Below are positions 25,448 to 39,300 of a stretch of DNA of 64,000 nt, piece after piece. The notes beneath the pieces are model-generated. The model worked only from the letters and a program-made list of their open reading frames with translations. It did no database searches and was not told the DNA's origin. This DNA comes from Prosopocoilus inquinatus (Eukaryota; Arthropoda; Insecta; Coleoptera; Lucanidae), in the NCBI GenBank assembly GCA_036172665.1, contig CM069870.1:21922001-21986000 (forward strand), given 5' to 3'. Positions within the stretch are counted from its first letter, which is position 1. The number at the start of each line of letters is the position of its first letter. Both the position numbers and the translations under genes were made by a program.

Positions 25448-26880
25448 CTGTACGTGAATTTCACGAGTAAGAGAGTGAGAGAGAATTTAATCACGGCGTT
25501 GTTAAATCAAAGCCGATGTAAGAATGCGGTCCATTTGCATTTAGCGCGAATCTTTAAATGTACCTCGGCCATAGCATTAGCTCTGCCTTCCACCTCCCTT
25601 TATATTTGAAAGAACGGAAACGCAGTTTTAAGATTCAACTATGTGGAATAAGAAAAATAACAATAACAAGCAAATACGAAGAATAAAAGTGTCGAATACC
25701 GGCAATTTTCTGACGGAGCATGAGATTAAAAAAAAATAAAACAAAGGAATAACCTTGTTAATTGAAGAAATGAAAATAAAACGAACGAAAAACACAAGAA
25801 GGTCGTTATGATTCGACTCCTTTGTTGTTGTGGTTGATTTCAAACGGGAAATTAATTATAGTAAACGTGAAGAAATTAATTTATTAAAAATTTTGGAAAT
25901 AAAAATGGAAACATCTCCACAATCAATATTCAACTACCAAATCGAAAAACGAAAGAAATTCAAAGATTTTCAAAAAAAAACGTCAAAACTGAAGCAAAAG
26001 AAAAGACATTCGGCACAAAAAAAAACACTAAGAATGACGGGAACAAGAAACAAAAGAAGGTCAACAAATGAAATAGTCGATAGGAAAGTATGCCAGGTGT
26101 CAATTGCAACTGGAATAATTGATGCCAAAAAAAATAAACAAATGAAATCTTAATTTGATTTTCCTAGGAAACCAACGTTTCTTCATTTATTATAAGTAAT
26201 GCAAGGATTCAGGTGCATTTTTATCAGGTTGATTTCATTTTTTTAAAGTCAAAACTAATGCGAAACAAACGAAGAAGTTTGTAAAAAAGTAACTAAGAGT
26301 AACCAGAAAAAAGAAGAAGATCGACCAATCAAATACCGCAGATTAGAAAAATGTCTATTGCAACACGAATAGTTACGAAATAATGAAGTTAAACAAAAGA
26401 AATGAAATCTTGAAAGTTTCGCTTGGAAACCAATCACTTCTTTATTTGTTATTAGTGAAGTGGATTTAGGTGCATTTTTAGGTTATGAACCATCACTCTG
26501 GCATATTACTCGCATTACTTTGACGTCAAAACACTTCAACACAGTCGCCAATTTATGAACGCACTCCTGGTATTGATTTTCATTGGTAATGTGATCTACG
26601 ATAACCAATAACTTTCATCAAGTGAACGACGAAAGCCAATGGCAGCAATCCCCAAATATCCAAACGTTCTCGAAATACAAATCCCCAAAGCAGGAAACGC
26701 AACTTTAGAATTCATTGCTTTCGACCACCGCAGCAATTGGCGACACTGTGTATTGGAGCATTTGCACTACACTCTGTTGGATTAAACGACCTAATTCCGT
26801 AAATAGTGATAAAACCTGGAGAAAAAAACATCTGTGAACTTTACTCGCCGTGAGTTTTGCGATGTATCAATCAAATTAAT
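25448..26880. repeat. repeat mosaic upstream of EMRE
   Basis: A block starting about 25800 (motif ATGATTCGACTCCTTTGTTG) to about 26200 is repeated in the same orientation at about 34110-34500 inside flightless-I intron 8. The motif TACCTCGGCCATAGCAT near 25561 recurs near 33680, 48055 and 52805. ORFs at 25628-26437 are translations of this A-rich repeat. The last 300 bp before EMRE look less repetitive and should hold its promoter, but I see no diagnostic core element. Confidence 0.55.
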
Positions 26881-26907
26881 TAAGCTTAAGAGTAAAACAT
26901 AAACACG

Positions 26908-27177
26908 ATGATAGTGTCAAGATTAAATTCTGTGCTGAGAAACCAGCCGTTAGGCGAACGCCTAACCGGCTTCAGAATATTCGCAAGAACGAAAACCTCG
27001 TCCCGTTCAGGTGCAATTTTGCCGGAACCGCCGATCACACGTTTCGGTTTATTGGGAATAATCTTCACGGTAACATCCGGATTACTGATTGGAGCTACCA
27101 TCAGTAAAAACATGGCGAATTTCTTGGAGGAGAACGACTTGTTCGTGCCCTCGGATGACGACGACGACGATGATTAA
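26908..27177 (+). CDS. EMRE: essential MCU regulator, mitochondrial (EMRE/SMDT1)
   Basis: EMRE is a single-pass protein of the mitochondrial inner membrane. It holds the pore subunit MCU in an open-competent state and couples it to the MICU1/MICU2 gatekeepers on the intermembrane-space side. The 89-residue product has the family layout: an Arg-rich, acid-poor N-terminus suitable as an import presequence (about residues 1-30), the conserved RSGAILPEPP motif (about 33-42), one hydrophobic segment beginning GLLGIIF (about 47-66), SKNMANFLEENDLFVP, and a C-terminal run of aspartates that binds MICU1 in the known proteins. Length fits the family (about 90-107 residues). ATG at 26908 is preceded by A at -3, and no earlier in-frame ATG is seen. 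The ORF is uninterrupted, so either the gene is intronless here or any intron lies in the 5' UTR. A hAT-like element begins about 150 bp after the stop. Confidence 0.93.
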   Translation: MIVSRLNSVLRNQPLGERLTGFRIFARTKTSSRSGAILPEPPITRFGLLGIIFTVTSGLLIGATISKNMANFLEENDLFVPSDDDDDDD

Positions 27178-27324
27178 CTCTAGTAGAAAACTAATCTTAG
27201 CTTATTAATGTAGGTATATTCATAGTAAGTTACTTATTTATGTGTAATTAATGTAAGAAATGAAATCATAAAGCTTTAAGTAAGTATCAAGATGGGTTTC
27301 TTTTTTAAAGTTGTTAAGTGAAGG

Positions 27325-30010
27325 CAGGAGTTTCCAACGGTTTTGATAAAGATTTGAAAAGGGTCGATGACCCTCTAGGGGTCGAATGGGCGTAGATGAA
27401 TCTCTAGAAGCTGTTAGGTGTCGGAGTTACGAATTCTTCATAGTGGTAGGATCTATCTGAACAGCTTATTTTTTTTTTAAGTAGAAGATTTACAAATACT
27501 AATATTAAATAAATTTGCTTTAGCTCGAATAAAAAGAACAATTAATTGATTATCAAAAGAAAAACATCTCAAAACGCAGTCGTATTGAATAAAACAAAAG
27601 AAGATCGTTGAATAAAACAAAAGAAGATCGTTGAATAAAACAAAAGAAGATCGTTGAATAAAACAAAAGACGATCGTCGAATAAAAAGAAACGTTCGATT
27701 AATAATCAGAAGAAAAATATTCTTAAAATGTAGTCAAATCGAATAAAACAAAAGACGATCGTCGAATAAAAAGAAACGTTCAATTAATAATCAGAAGAAA
27801 AATACTCCAAAAATATTCTTAAAATATAGTCAAATCGAATAAAATAAAAACAAAAGACGATCGTCGAATAAAAAAAAACCGTTCAATTAATAATCAGAAG
27901 AAAAATACTCCAAAAATATTCTTAAAATATAGTCAAATCGAATAAAACAAAAACAAAAGACGATCGTCAAATAAAAAGAAACGGTCGATTAATAATCAGA
28001 AGAAAAATACTCCAAAAATAATCTTAAAATATAGTCAAATCGAATAAAACAAAAACAAAAGACGATCGTCAAATAAAAAGAAACGGTCGATTAATAATCA
28101 AAAGAAAAGAACTCCAAAAATATTCTTAAAATATAGTCAAATCGAATAAAACAAAAACAAAAGACGATCGTCGAATAAAAAAAACGTTCGATTATTAATC
28201 AGAAGAGAAACACTCCAAAAATACAGACAAATCGAACAAAAACAAAAGACGATCATCGAATGAAGAAAACGTTCCATTAATAATCAGAAGAAAAATACTC
28301 CAATCAAATCGAACAAAAACAAAAGACGATCATCGAATAAAAAAACGTTCGATTAATAATCAGAAGAGAAATACTCCAAAAATACAATCAAATCGAACAA
28401 AAACAAAAGACGATCGTCGAATAAAAAATCGATCAATTGATAATCAAAAGAAAAACACGTCCAAAATACGGTCAAATCGAATAAAACGAAAACAAAAGGC
28501 GATCGTCGAGTAAAAAACGATCAATTGATAATAGGAAAAGGAAAGTTGTTCTAAAAATACTCCTATAATAGTCAAATCGAATAAAACAAAAGACGATCGT
28601 CGGAAAAAAACAATCAATTTGTTAATCAAAAGAAAAATACTCGTAAAATACAGTCAAAACGAATAAAACAAATACAAAGGACGATCGTCGATGAAGATAG
28701 GACAAAAGTAAAAATTATGGAAAATTTAGTAAGTCGAATTGATATAAAAACTGACGAATTTTATCACAACTAAAAATTTTATCTGTAAATATTGAAGAAA
28801 AATGACGATAAATAAAATACTAAAGTCAAATCGAACAAAAGAAGAAACAAAAATGGCGATCAATCGACGAGATTAAAATGTAAAATAAAACTTAAATCGA
28901 GTAAAAGGAAAAAACAAAATACGATCAGACAATTAAAAAATAGTCATTTGAAATAAAGTTGATATCTAATTAAAAAATAAAAACAAAAAAATTAAATCGA
29001 TTAAAAGAAAAAATAAAGGTCAATCGGTTAAATATATATATAAATGTAATCATTAAAAATTAAATAAATTAAAGTCAAATGAGGAACGAAAAAAAAGGTC
29101 TATTGGTGACGATTGAAGATAAGACTAAAATAAAAATCCTATAAAACTTATAAATTGACAAATTTTAAGCAGGAAGTTAAAGATGACGATAAAGTTAAGA
29201 CCAAAATAAAAATTGTTTAAATTTAACAATAAATGAAACTGTTATAAAAATTGACGATTTTTATCAAAAATTAATCTGTAAACGTCAAAGAAAAAGGACG
29301 AGCAATTAATAATTAAAACACAAAATAAAGTCAACAAAAATGGCGATCAATCAACGGGATTCAAATGTAAAATAAAATCAGATCGAGACGAAAAACAAAA
29401 GACGATCAACTGATAAATAAAAAATAAAATAAAATCACGTTAAATAAAATTAAACAAAAGAAAATAAAAGCGAAATATTATAAATTGATTGTTAGAAAAT
29501 AAAAATTAAACAAATTAAAAATCGGATAAAAGAAAAAACAAAACGATCAATTTATTATTTTAAAAATTGTTAATTAAATAAAGTCAATTAAGGAATTTGA
29601 AAAACGACGATCGACGCTGAAGATAAATAAAAATTCTATAACGGAAAATAAAATAATAAGCTCAACTAGAATAACAGATACAATTTAACAAAATTTAAAC
29701 ATTCTAACCCTAACTCCTTGTTTCACAAAAATTATTTAAGCACTGATTAATTTAACAGCTTGATTAAAGCCTGTGATTGGTTGGGTGAAACAATATAATT
29801 GGTTATTTCAAATCTATTGTTAACTTCGTCCAATGACATGTCTTAATCAGAGAATTAAATAAATCGCTGATTAACATTTTTTTTGCGAAACCCACCGTTA
29901 GTGTATTTACGACAGCGATTTAAAAATATTAATTAAATTGGAAAGGGGGGTCAATGGAAATATTATTTTCTTGTAAGGCATCGATGCTTAGAAAAAGTTG
30001 GGAACCCCCG
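27325..30010. mobile_element. hAT-like element filled with minisatellite DNA
   Basis: The left end is CAGGAGTTTCCAAC and the right end GTTGGGAACCCCCG, near inverted complements resembling the CAGGGGTTCCCAAC termini of hAT elements. Flanks AGTGAAGG (27317-27324) and AGTTAGGG (30011-30018) match at six of eight positions. The GGGTCGATGACC-like sequence just inside the left end has a counterpart GGGGGTCAATGG near the right end. Between them lie a tandem array and A-rich DNA. No transposase is visible. Confidence 0.6.
27588..28700. repeat. minisatellite with palindromic GACGATCGTC cores
   Basis: The array opens with about four head-to-tail copies of a 23-bp unit (27588-27670) built on AATAAAACAAAAGAAGATCG. 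It continues with about twelve longer units spaced 77-103 bp, each containing CAAATCGAATAAAACAAAA, then GACGATCGTC (or GATCATC), then a TTAATAATCAGAAGAAAAA segment. Core positions are near 27671, 27756, 27858, 27961, 28062, 28164, 28250, 28327, 28411, 28500, 28594 and 28682. Sequence similarity decays into plain A-rich DNA down to about 29660. Confidence 0.9.
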
Positions 30011-30290
30011 AGTTAGGGCGATCATTTAAATTGTCTGCAAGCAATTTATGTTATTAACAAAAACGATTATGTATATAATTCAATATTTTATTTTAACCTT
30101 TTTCAAAATTTAAATAATAATTTAATCAAATATCAGTATTTTTTATGGTACAGAATATTGCAATACATTTCAAAATAAAAAAACACCGCGACTTTAAATG
30201 ACAACTTCCAAACATTCACTAAAAATATAAATAAATATTAACAACAAGGATGTGTATCAGAACAATACTTTTATTATAAACCAATACTAT

Positions 30291-30296
30291 TTTATT
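30291..30296 (-). promoter_or_regulatory. poly(A) signal AATAAA for flightless-I
   Basis: A canonical AATAAA on the - strand begins 18 nt after the flightless-I stop codon. This implies a very short 3' UTR unless a more distal site is used. Confidence 0.6.
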
Positions 30297-30313
30297 GCAA
30301 GTGTTGTTTTTCT

Positions 30314-33300
30314 TTATTCGGGTGGATTTTTATGGACGCCCCAACCATGGAAACACTTGGTGAAACGTTTGGATTCCTTATTCTTCAAGGTCAAAAATAA
30401 TTTCCTCGGTCTTTCCGGCTGTTTCACTCTCATATGTTGTATGTATACTTGAGCAGATTTATAGGCCAGTTTAATTTCCACCTCGCTACATTTGGCACCC
30501 AACCACAAGAAGACTTGCTCACCGTTGTCCAAAATCATGATGTCATCATCGGCTAGGTCATCCTAAAAAAAAAAAAACATTTAAAATTTGAAGCCTTTTT
30601 TGCGTCCTGAATTTAAACTAAATTGAAACTGTCAGTTAAATGAACAAACAGTTATTTTAATCCAATCATCTAACTTAACTTATTACCCCCATCATTCCAT
30701 CTCCCTACAGATTTATCTGTCTTAATCCTTTATATCGATTTGTATGATTTCCAAGGATATTATCCGGGATAGTAAATTTATAGAGAGGTAGAAAGATCGC
30801 CTTAGGAAACCAAATTAATTTCATTTTTTAATATAAAAATCACCTGACAAAAATCTGAACACTTTTCCGACACTACAAAATATCCTTTTTCGTTAGAGCA
30901 GCGGAACAGTCTCGTGTAATGCATGAAAGTGGCGTCTTTTTCGTAAGGTTTCTTGCCCCCCAATCCCAACCAGAAGAAATTTTCCGGTTCCTCTCCCTCC
31001 GCCAACACTTGCAGACTAACCCAAGGCCCGTTGAACATCTCTTCAGCAATTTCTTGCACCAAGCGAGCTTCGTCAGGGTCGGCTTTCGATCCGACCCACA
31101 CGTACACAACCCCCGAATCGACTTGCTCGAAAGGAACCGTCAAAATATAACTGGCAAAGAATTTAAGTGAGTTATTACAAACACCCGACCATAGATTTCT
31201 TACCAGAATGCAGAGTTAAGCGCAGTTGCATCCGGCTTAATCTGCACAAGCCTCGTGTACAAGGCGCTACCATTCGATCTTAAGTGATAGAATTTCACTG
31301 CGTTATGTTCTTTTTGCTTACGTTTACCCTGATGGATGATAAACTTGCGTTTAAAGTGCGCCATAAATTTCATGTTCTCTTGTTGTTGGTATGTTCGCAC
31401 CACTTCGAGCTTATCTTGGAAGAGCGTCTTGAATTTCTTTTGCAAAGTAAAAGTGAAGGTCAACCAGCCCATGTTCGAGGCTTCCCGACCTTGCCAGAAG
31501 TAGACGACGCATTGAAAATCCTCTTCCAGAGGCTCTCCTTCTTCAATGTCATCGGCTGGAATCCAGTATCTGCATAGGAAGACGTAACAGTCCATGGAGT
31601 AAAAGTGGCCAAGCTCTTCTTCGGGCAATCGAACGAATTTCTTGCCTTCAAGGACGAACGTCTCCATCGCCTCAAGGTCCTCGTTCCAGTCTTCCATGAG
31701 CTGTTGGGCTTCTGCGAAAGGCATTGGCGGCTGTCGGGGCATGAATAAGGAAGTGAGGTCGGCTTTAGTTTCTTGCTGGCGAGCCCATTTCGTTAAGTCA
31801 GCACCGGTTTTTTGTACGGACTCCGCAGTTCGGGTGAAATCCACGGCTATGACTTCATCCCAGCCGGAGAATTTGGATTTGAAAATCTAACAAAGAATGT
31901 AAGAGTTTGGAATTTACAGTAATGGTCACTTTTAAATACCTGCAGTTCATTTCCTTCTCTAATTCTAGTTATCACTGCGTAATTCGGTCTGTTAATCATA
32001 TTGAACAATTCTTCAGATAATTTAACAGCGGCGGCATTCACCAATCTCGTCGATTTTTTACCTATCCTGAACCATAATTAATTGAAAGCAACTTAAAAAT
32101 ACATTCAGGTTTTAAATTCGTACCATACAAAGACATCGAGGTAACAATCTAGTATGTATACATTCTTGCTGCTGAGGAGCGTGTGCACCAATTTTCCATG
32201 TGGAATCTCCACTTGCGGCAATTCCAAGTAACCCATGCCAAGTTGTACCCTGTACAGCCGTGGAGCTACAGGGACAAAGTCCGCGTTCACATGTTCCTAA
32301 AACATTTCATTTTTTAAAATTATTAAATTAATACTAAGGGTCATTTGTATAAAAGACGTTCAACTGAGCCAAATTTTATTTATAAATGCATTAATTGTCA
32401 CATGTCCTTTATATCCTATGTTTACTTTCAACCTTGAGTTTAAACCGCCTTTACATATACAACTGACCCTAAGACTTAATTACTCTCAATGGTTCCTCTG
32501 GGGGTTCCCCGTTTGCTTGCCCCAGGCCTAGCCAAAACTCCTTGCTTTCGCTTCCCATATTTTCTGTTAAGATTTCAGCTTTGTTCTTGCGTTCGTTCTT
32601 GTTGATTTTCTCGGCCATTAAGCGAGCCTTGGACTTGAGAGTATTTTTCGACTTCTTTCCGTACCAAATGTAAATTTTAAATCCGGTGTCTAAGACGAAA
32701 ACGTAACGAGGATCGAGTGAAGTACAAGTTATGGCAACGGGTTCCATGTGTATTGTAGCTCCTGTTCCATGAACTCTATAGAGTCGAGTCTCATATGCCT
32801 ATAAAAATGTTTTATTTAAATACTTATTATTTTCTGAATCTTTTCCAACTGGCACTCTTAATTAAAAGTTAATATAATTAAAAAAAAAGAAAGAGAAAGT
32901 TCTACATTGCATTCTTTTCGGGCACTTTCATTTTGAAACCGTTTTGCAAGAAAAACCTACCAAATCTTCGACTGTATAAAATCCACTTGATGTTCTTCCA
33001 CCTTCTATGTATGTAATTGGCGAATCGAAAAGGGCTAAAAATTCTTCTGATTCGTCCCCCTGTTCTTCCCTTATTGTACGACACTGAGCACCGAGATAGT
33101 TCCTTAAGTTTACAGCGTGTATTGCAGAACAAGCTTTCTTATCTAACTGAAAACGAGTACGAGTTGAAAAGCAATACAGACGATCACCAATTAAAGAAGA
33201 AACGTTAAAAGTATCACAACAGTTCTCGAAAAAAGTGTAATTTTTTAATTTCGAGTGTTTTTAAATTGGCAGTTAAAATTCTAATTTCCTGCACTGTTTA

Positions 33301-36300
33301 CAATTAGAACCGTAATTTTAAAAATATATATCTGGAACAGTTCCCACATTTTAAATTTACGATGACGTTTCTGTTCTTTCAAATTTGGCGCAATAAAAAG
33401 AGTAAGTGCATTTTTTTCTTCTTAAAATTGTGATACCGCAACTAATCCTTTCTTGAAATCAATCAGAATAGTATTAAAATGATATTACTTGTCGTTTCGT
33501 ACTAGTTATGTTCTCGTAATCTTGACAAAATAATCTTTTTTTTTACTAGTTTTAAATTTGGCGCTTAAATTTACATTTCAAACGTTTGCACATAGATGGT
33601 GCTAGTAAAAGTTCTTCTCCGAGGTTCTTCTCAAGGTCTGTTATTAAACTGACATTGCATTTAGCGCGCATCTTGAAGTGTACCTCGGCCATAGCATAAG
33701 CTCCGCCTTTCGCATACCTTTAAATTTGAAAGAAAGAAAGAACAATTTTCTCACAGAGCGTGAGATTAAAAAGAATAAAAAAAATGAATAACCTTGTTAA
33801 TTGAAAAAAAGGATGAAATACGTGGGAATGTCGAGCTACATCTCTGCTGACGAAGCCCCAAGCAGGGCTGAAACAGCTGTACAGAGGCTGCTCGAGGTTT
33901 TCACTGCAATCAAAAACTATTTGAAACAAAATTTTTCAAAAACTTTCATTATGCTTTGACAGCAAGCATGGCCACCTTGCGTGGGGGATTTATTAGGAGC
34001 AAAACCCGCTTCAATTTGTCTATCCTACTGCAATGTCAGGTCAAAAAGCGATCGTAAGATGTCGCTGTTTTATCTGAAAATAAAAACGCTCGAAAAACAG
34101 AAGAAGATCGTTATGATTCGACTCCTTTGTTGTTATGGTTAATTTCAAACAGGAAATTAATTATTGTAAACGTGAAGAAATTAATTTATTAAAAATTTTG
34201 GAAATAAAAATGGAAACATCTCCACAATCAATATTCAATTAACAAATCGAAAAACGAAAGAAGTTCAAAGATTTTCTAAAAATGTCAAAACTGAAGCAAA
34301 ACAAGAGACATTCGGCACAAAAAACTAAGAATGACGGGAACAAGAAACAAAAGAAGGTCGACAAATGAAATAGTCGATAGGAAAATAAGCAAGGTGTAAA
34401 TTGCAACAGGAATAATTGATACCAAAAAAGAATAATGAAGCAAAAAAAAAGAAACAAATGAAATCTTAATTTGATTTTGCAAAGTTTCGCTCGGAAACCA
34501 ATCGTTTCTTCACTTGTTATAAGTGAAGCAAGGATTTTTAGGTTATAAACCATCACCACACAATTAAGACGCCTGACCTGTGACACAGAATACACAGAAA
34601 GCAAACTCTCGGGTGGGGGTAAAGTTTGCGCATCTCAGACGCGCAGATAGATCGGCCATGTTTTAAGACTAAATTGCACTGGCGTACCCGACATTGCCTA
34701 TGCCAGCGGCGGCGTTTTATTTGCGCGTGAAATTTTGATTAACATTTTAATAGTTTCGTACTACATAGTTACTTACAGGCTGTTATAAGAACAGGCCTGT
34801 ATTTTTATTAATTGGACAATTAAATGCATTACTTTCCATGAGTAAGCGCAGGAGTGGAACGTTTTGTGCGCCAAAAAAATGTGAAAGCAAAGTCTAGAAT
34901 ATAATTTGTTTTTCTTTACTTTTCAAAAGATCGAGCCAGTGTACTATTGCGACCTTGAAATTACGCACGACTCAGTTTTTCGTTGTAAATACGGTTTTTA
35001 TTGACTTGTCATCTTTTTGAATGGCAGATTTTTAAAATGCCAAATCACATACTTTCTGAAGTAGCAAAAATTATTGCTTATGTTTATTTTATTTTTCTAT
35101 TAAATTTTATTATTTTTTAAGATTGTACAAACCACGAGCGTAACCTCAAATAAGACAACTGTCAATTTATTATTTATTTCTCAGTGTATCCAACCAGACA
35201 GCATAAAATAGCACCAATGACAGCCTCCTCTAATTATGAATTCCGTTGATCACCCGGTACTTACTTACCAAACTTACCTTACTTTCTTGCTGCAGTTAAA
35301 ATAGGTATAACCAACACTCTGAAAACCAGTTTATGTCATTAGTGTCAAATTTGAATGGTTGACAAAACTAAAATTTCGACAATACTTTAAAAAAATCGTT
35401 TGAAATTGCCGTAATGGTACTTGCAGAGCTCAGAAATGGTTAGTGGCATCCAGATATTATAAAACAATTTATACACTTAAGTAAGAACATTCCCATCCAA
35501 CAATCTTGTAAAAAAGTTCCTCTCTTGTACCTTATTAAATTATATTTTAGAATATTTTAGTTTAAAATTTATTAACAAACATTTGAAATGTCAGAATACG
35601 AACAAAATTATTATTTGGGAACACCAATAAAATATTAATTGTTGTTGGCAACATAAAACTTGATTCAGATGACAATGAAGTATCTGTTGCCACTTAGAAA
35701 ATGGACCAGTCTTCCAGCACGTCATTTGTTTTAATGAGAATAATTCATTTACTACATATTGTTTTCTACTTAACCTAAAAATTCTTATCATGTTGCGTTT
35801 TGGTTTTTACTGAACACCTTATAACTGTATTTAAAATTTGTGGAAGTCAGGACATGAAATTCGGTCCCACATTTTATGTATACGGGCCTGATATTCTACT
35901 CTGAGAACATGGCCCTCGCTGGCTGACAGAGATCAAAGGCGGCATCGCCGAGTTTACTTTCTGATTGTTTCTTATTCTGTGCCTGTGATGCCAGTGCCAG
36001 ATAAAACGATAGATCTCCTGCCAACGTAAGCGCCACATCAACCTTATCCTGACGCTAACACGTTGCGTGCAGTGTTGCCAACTACCACAAAATTAATCCA
36101 CCGGATACAGCTTGAAATTCCGCCAAATTTAAAAAAAAATAAGTCATTTGACATTTAGCAGTTATCAACACATATCACGATCGATAGGTACTTCGTTATG
36201 GAGTTAGTTACTGCCAAGAACTTTATTTAATGAAAAAAAAAAACCAATTCGATAAAATTCACGTTTTGTAATACTTCACGTGTGTCTCATTTAACGTAAG

Positions 36301-39300
36301 ACGTCAAAAATCGCTTCTTTTGGAGATAAATTCGCCAAGATGGCAACGCTGCCTGTAAATCTTGATATAAATATTACCGTTACATCATCTACCTTGCCTA
36401 GTTTGTAATTTTATAGGACAGTCTTTAATGTTTTCGGATATTTTATAATTTTCTAGGATGGTCTCTAACGTTCTAAGATAGTTTCTAAATTTGTAGGATA
36501 TCTTAGTTCAAATTAGATAAAGCATTGCTTGTCAATTGTAACTTTGTTAGTGCCATTTCATATTTTTCTACAAAATTCATAAGCCGTAACCTTCTGTGCA
36601 ACTCTTTGGAAGCGTGTGCTGACAGTAAATAGAAGTGAGTCAATTTTAGACATCCACAACCTCATAACCTAAAAATGCATTCAAATCCTTGCTTTAATAA
36701 TAAGGGTAGTACTCTTGTCCGATGATGGAAATGGCAAGAAAATAGTTTTTCAACTTTAAACGGCGGACACTGTTAAAAATAGTAATAAGCTTCGTTTCTG
36801 CTTAATGAGAGAGTCTTTTGTTTTCAACCGAATGAGAACCGACGATCTTTTTTTGTTTACTATCGCGTTTCGTTATTGTTTGTTTCAGTTGTCTTTTGTT
36901 TCTTTCGGCCGAATATTTCTTTCTTTATTTTTAATTAATTTCAGTTAATTCGTTTTATTTTGCGTATTGCAGGTTATTTTTTTGAATAAATTTTTGTTTT
37001 CTGCATTTTTTAAACGCAAATATTTTAAATACAGTTTAAGCGCCAAATTGGAAAGGACAATTTTCCAAATTTTTATAACAATTTCATATAACAATTAAAT
37101 ATAAGAGTGACAGAAAATCGAAGTTTTCTAATTATTTTAAAGCTGTTTCGACGTTTCATTTATTAATTTTTAAGAAAATAGTTAGTTGTGATTTCATAAC
37201 TTAAAAAAAATCGAAATTCTTTATGAACTTGGTGTTTAAGAAAAATATATATATCGGAATCGATTTAGTGGCGCCATCTACACACAAACATTTCAATTAC
37301 AATATTAAGCACCAAATTTAAAACAGCTAAAAAATTTTCCTAGAATTATTTCACCCTTTTTGTTACACTCCCAAGTAGAATGTTGCTTATTTACTAGAAT
37401 TTAGGTTCAAGAAACGATACTTTTAACTCCCTCTCACATTCCCATCCCCTACAACTTTTATTTAAGCAAGCTAAAAGTAAATAAATTTTTTAATATTTAC
37501 CGAGGTTTTATCGCCTATCCAAAAATAGATTTTCCAATCGACCGACCCGGACTCATCGAAAAACGTCTTCAAAATGATATAGCAATCTCCCTCGTAAAAT
37601 TTTCCATGCGCGACTTCATCGATTCGATTAGGCAAGAAATTTTCTATTTCCCAAATAGTTAGGCCCTGCACTTGACCAGCGTCGTCCTCGAAAAACTCTG
37701 AGTAATCTAACGGTGGCTTCTCCAAACTCTCATCCCACCTTTTCGGTCTGGAAGATAATTGAAAACTGATTACCGATTTTAAAGCTTTTTTCAAACGAAT
37801 ATTACTTCAAAGGTTCTGCCTTCAATTCTTCTTCACTGCGACTTCTATTTTTTTCCTTTGCAATATCCTTCATACCCTAACAAAATAAATTCATAAACAT
37901 ATGAATTTCTTTCTTCTTTCAGTTTATTACTTACCTTTAAAATTTTGGCTTGATCTTGATCGGCTTCCTCATGATCTCTGCGTCCTCTCCTCAATCTCAT
38001 TTTCCTAGCAATGGGGTCTTTACTAATATCTGCAATACTTGATTTACGCATTTATATTATTGAAAGCCGTTAACTTACTTGCTGTGGGTACAGGAGAAGG
38101 CACGTTTGCGCCAGCTAATCTCAGCTGATTTTGAAGTGAGAAATCTATATTATAGAATTCAATACCGGATCCTCTTGTCATTTCCACTGGCTTAGGGGGC
38201 ATAACCAAATCAGGATTGTTACGCAAGTCCAAAGACTCCAAATCGATCAATAAGTGAATTGCATCCGGCAGTGTAATCAGTTTGTTTGAGCTTAGATTTA
38301 ATTTCTTTAAAGAGCCACATCTGAAATAAATAAAAATTAAGTAAGCTGAAAACTTTGATTTGATGAAAGGGAGAGAGGCAGAGGTACCTGCACAAGCCCT
38401 CAGGAATCATTTCTAGTTGATTGTTCGATGCAGAGAAGATCTCTAGACGACCCAGTTTACCAATACCCGAGGGAATTCCCTCAAAGTCCAGTTTGTTGTC
38501 GTTTAGATAAAGTCGCCTCAATGTGGATATCTTACAGAGCGAAGAAGGCAATGTGGTGATTCGGTTGTGAGATAAATTTAGTGTTTCTAATTTTTGCCAC
38601 ATTTCCACCACTGAAAATCACATGCAAAAAAAAGTTTAAACGAAACACAACGCAAATGAAAACATCGTTTAAATTAATGATGGTGATAACAAGTCTAAAG
38701 GAAACAGGGAAATAACATGATAAATTCGCAAAAAAAAAAAACATGAAAAGCACTGATAGTATTCAAACTTTCTAAAAAAAAATTTATACATGAATACAAA
38801 CAGAAATATGATACTTACTAGTCGACAGTTCTGTGATTTCATTCTCACTCAAGTTCAGTCTTTTTAAATTCGGCAAAGAATAAAACGCATCAGGGAGTTT
38901 AGGCAACGAATTCTGAGCCAAGTTGATTTCAGAAAGATTAACCAAATTCTCCAAGTTGACAGGAAAGTTATTCAAAGACCTCTGTGTATTCTTCATGTGC
39001 AAAACCTCTAAGTTCGTTAAGGCCGGCAGTTGCCTCAACTGGCAATGCCCCAACGGATTGTTATTCAAAATCAGCGTCTGCAAATTAGCGAGCCTTCTCA
39101 TCTGAGGCGGCACAGTCTCCAAATTATTATCGCTCAAATCCAAAAATAGTAAATCGGTAAGGTTTACAAACAGCGCATTCGGAATCAATTCAATGCTGAA
39201 ACCACAAATTCATCAATCACACCCTGACGACGATTATTTATGAAAGTGCACCTTACTTATTATAACTTAAATTTAACACTATCAACGATTTAGCCCGTTC

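Noticed and set aside
25830..26153. 107-codon Lys-rich frame
   Set aside because: A-rich repeat DNA; the same block at 34110-34500 has changes that break the frame.
27588..28700. CRISPR-like array
   Set aside because: Units vary in length (77-103 bp), the spacers are also repeated, and the host is an insect; it is a minisatellite.
30873..31890. Frames on both strands opposite or shifted from flightless-I exons 13-14
   Set aside because: Shadow frames of a conserved coding region; none shows independent conservation.
32902..33132. 76-codon frame on the - strand
   Set aside because: It is a wrong-frame reading of flightless-I exon 9; the correct frame gives [16 protein letters not shown] and joins the flanking exons in phase.
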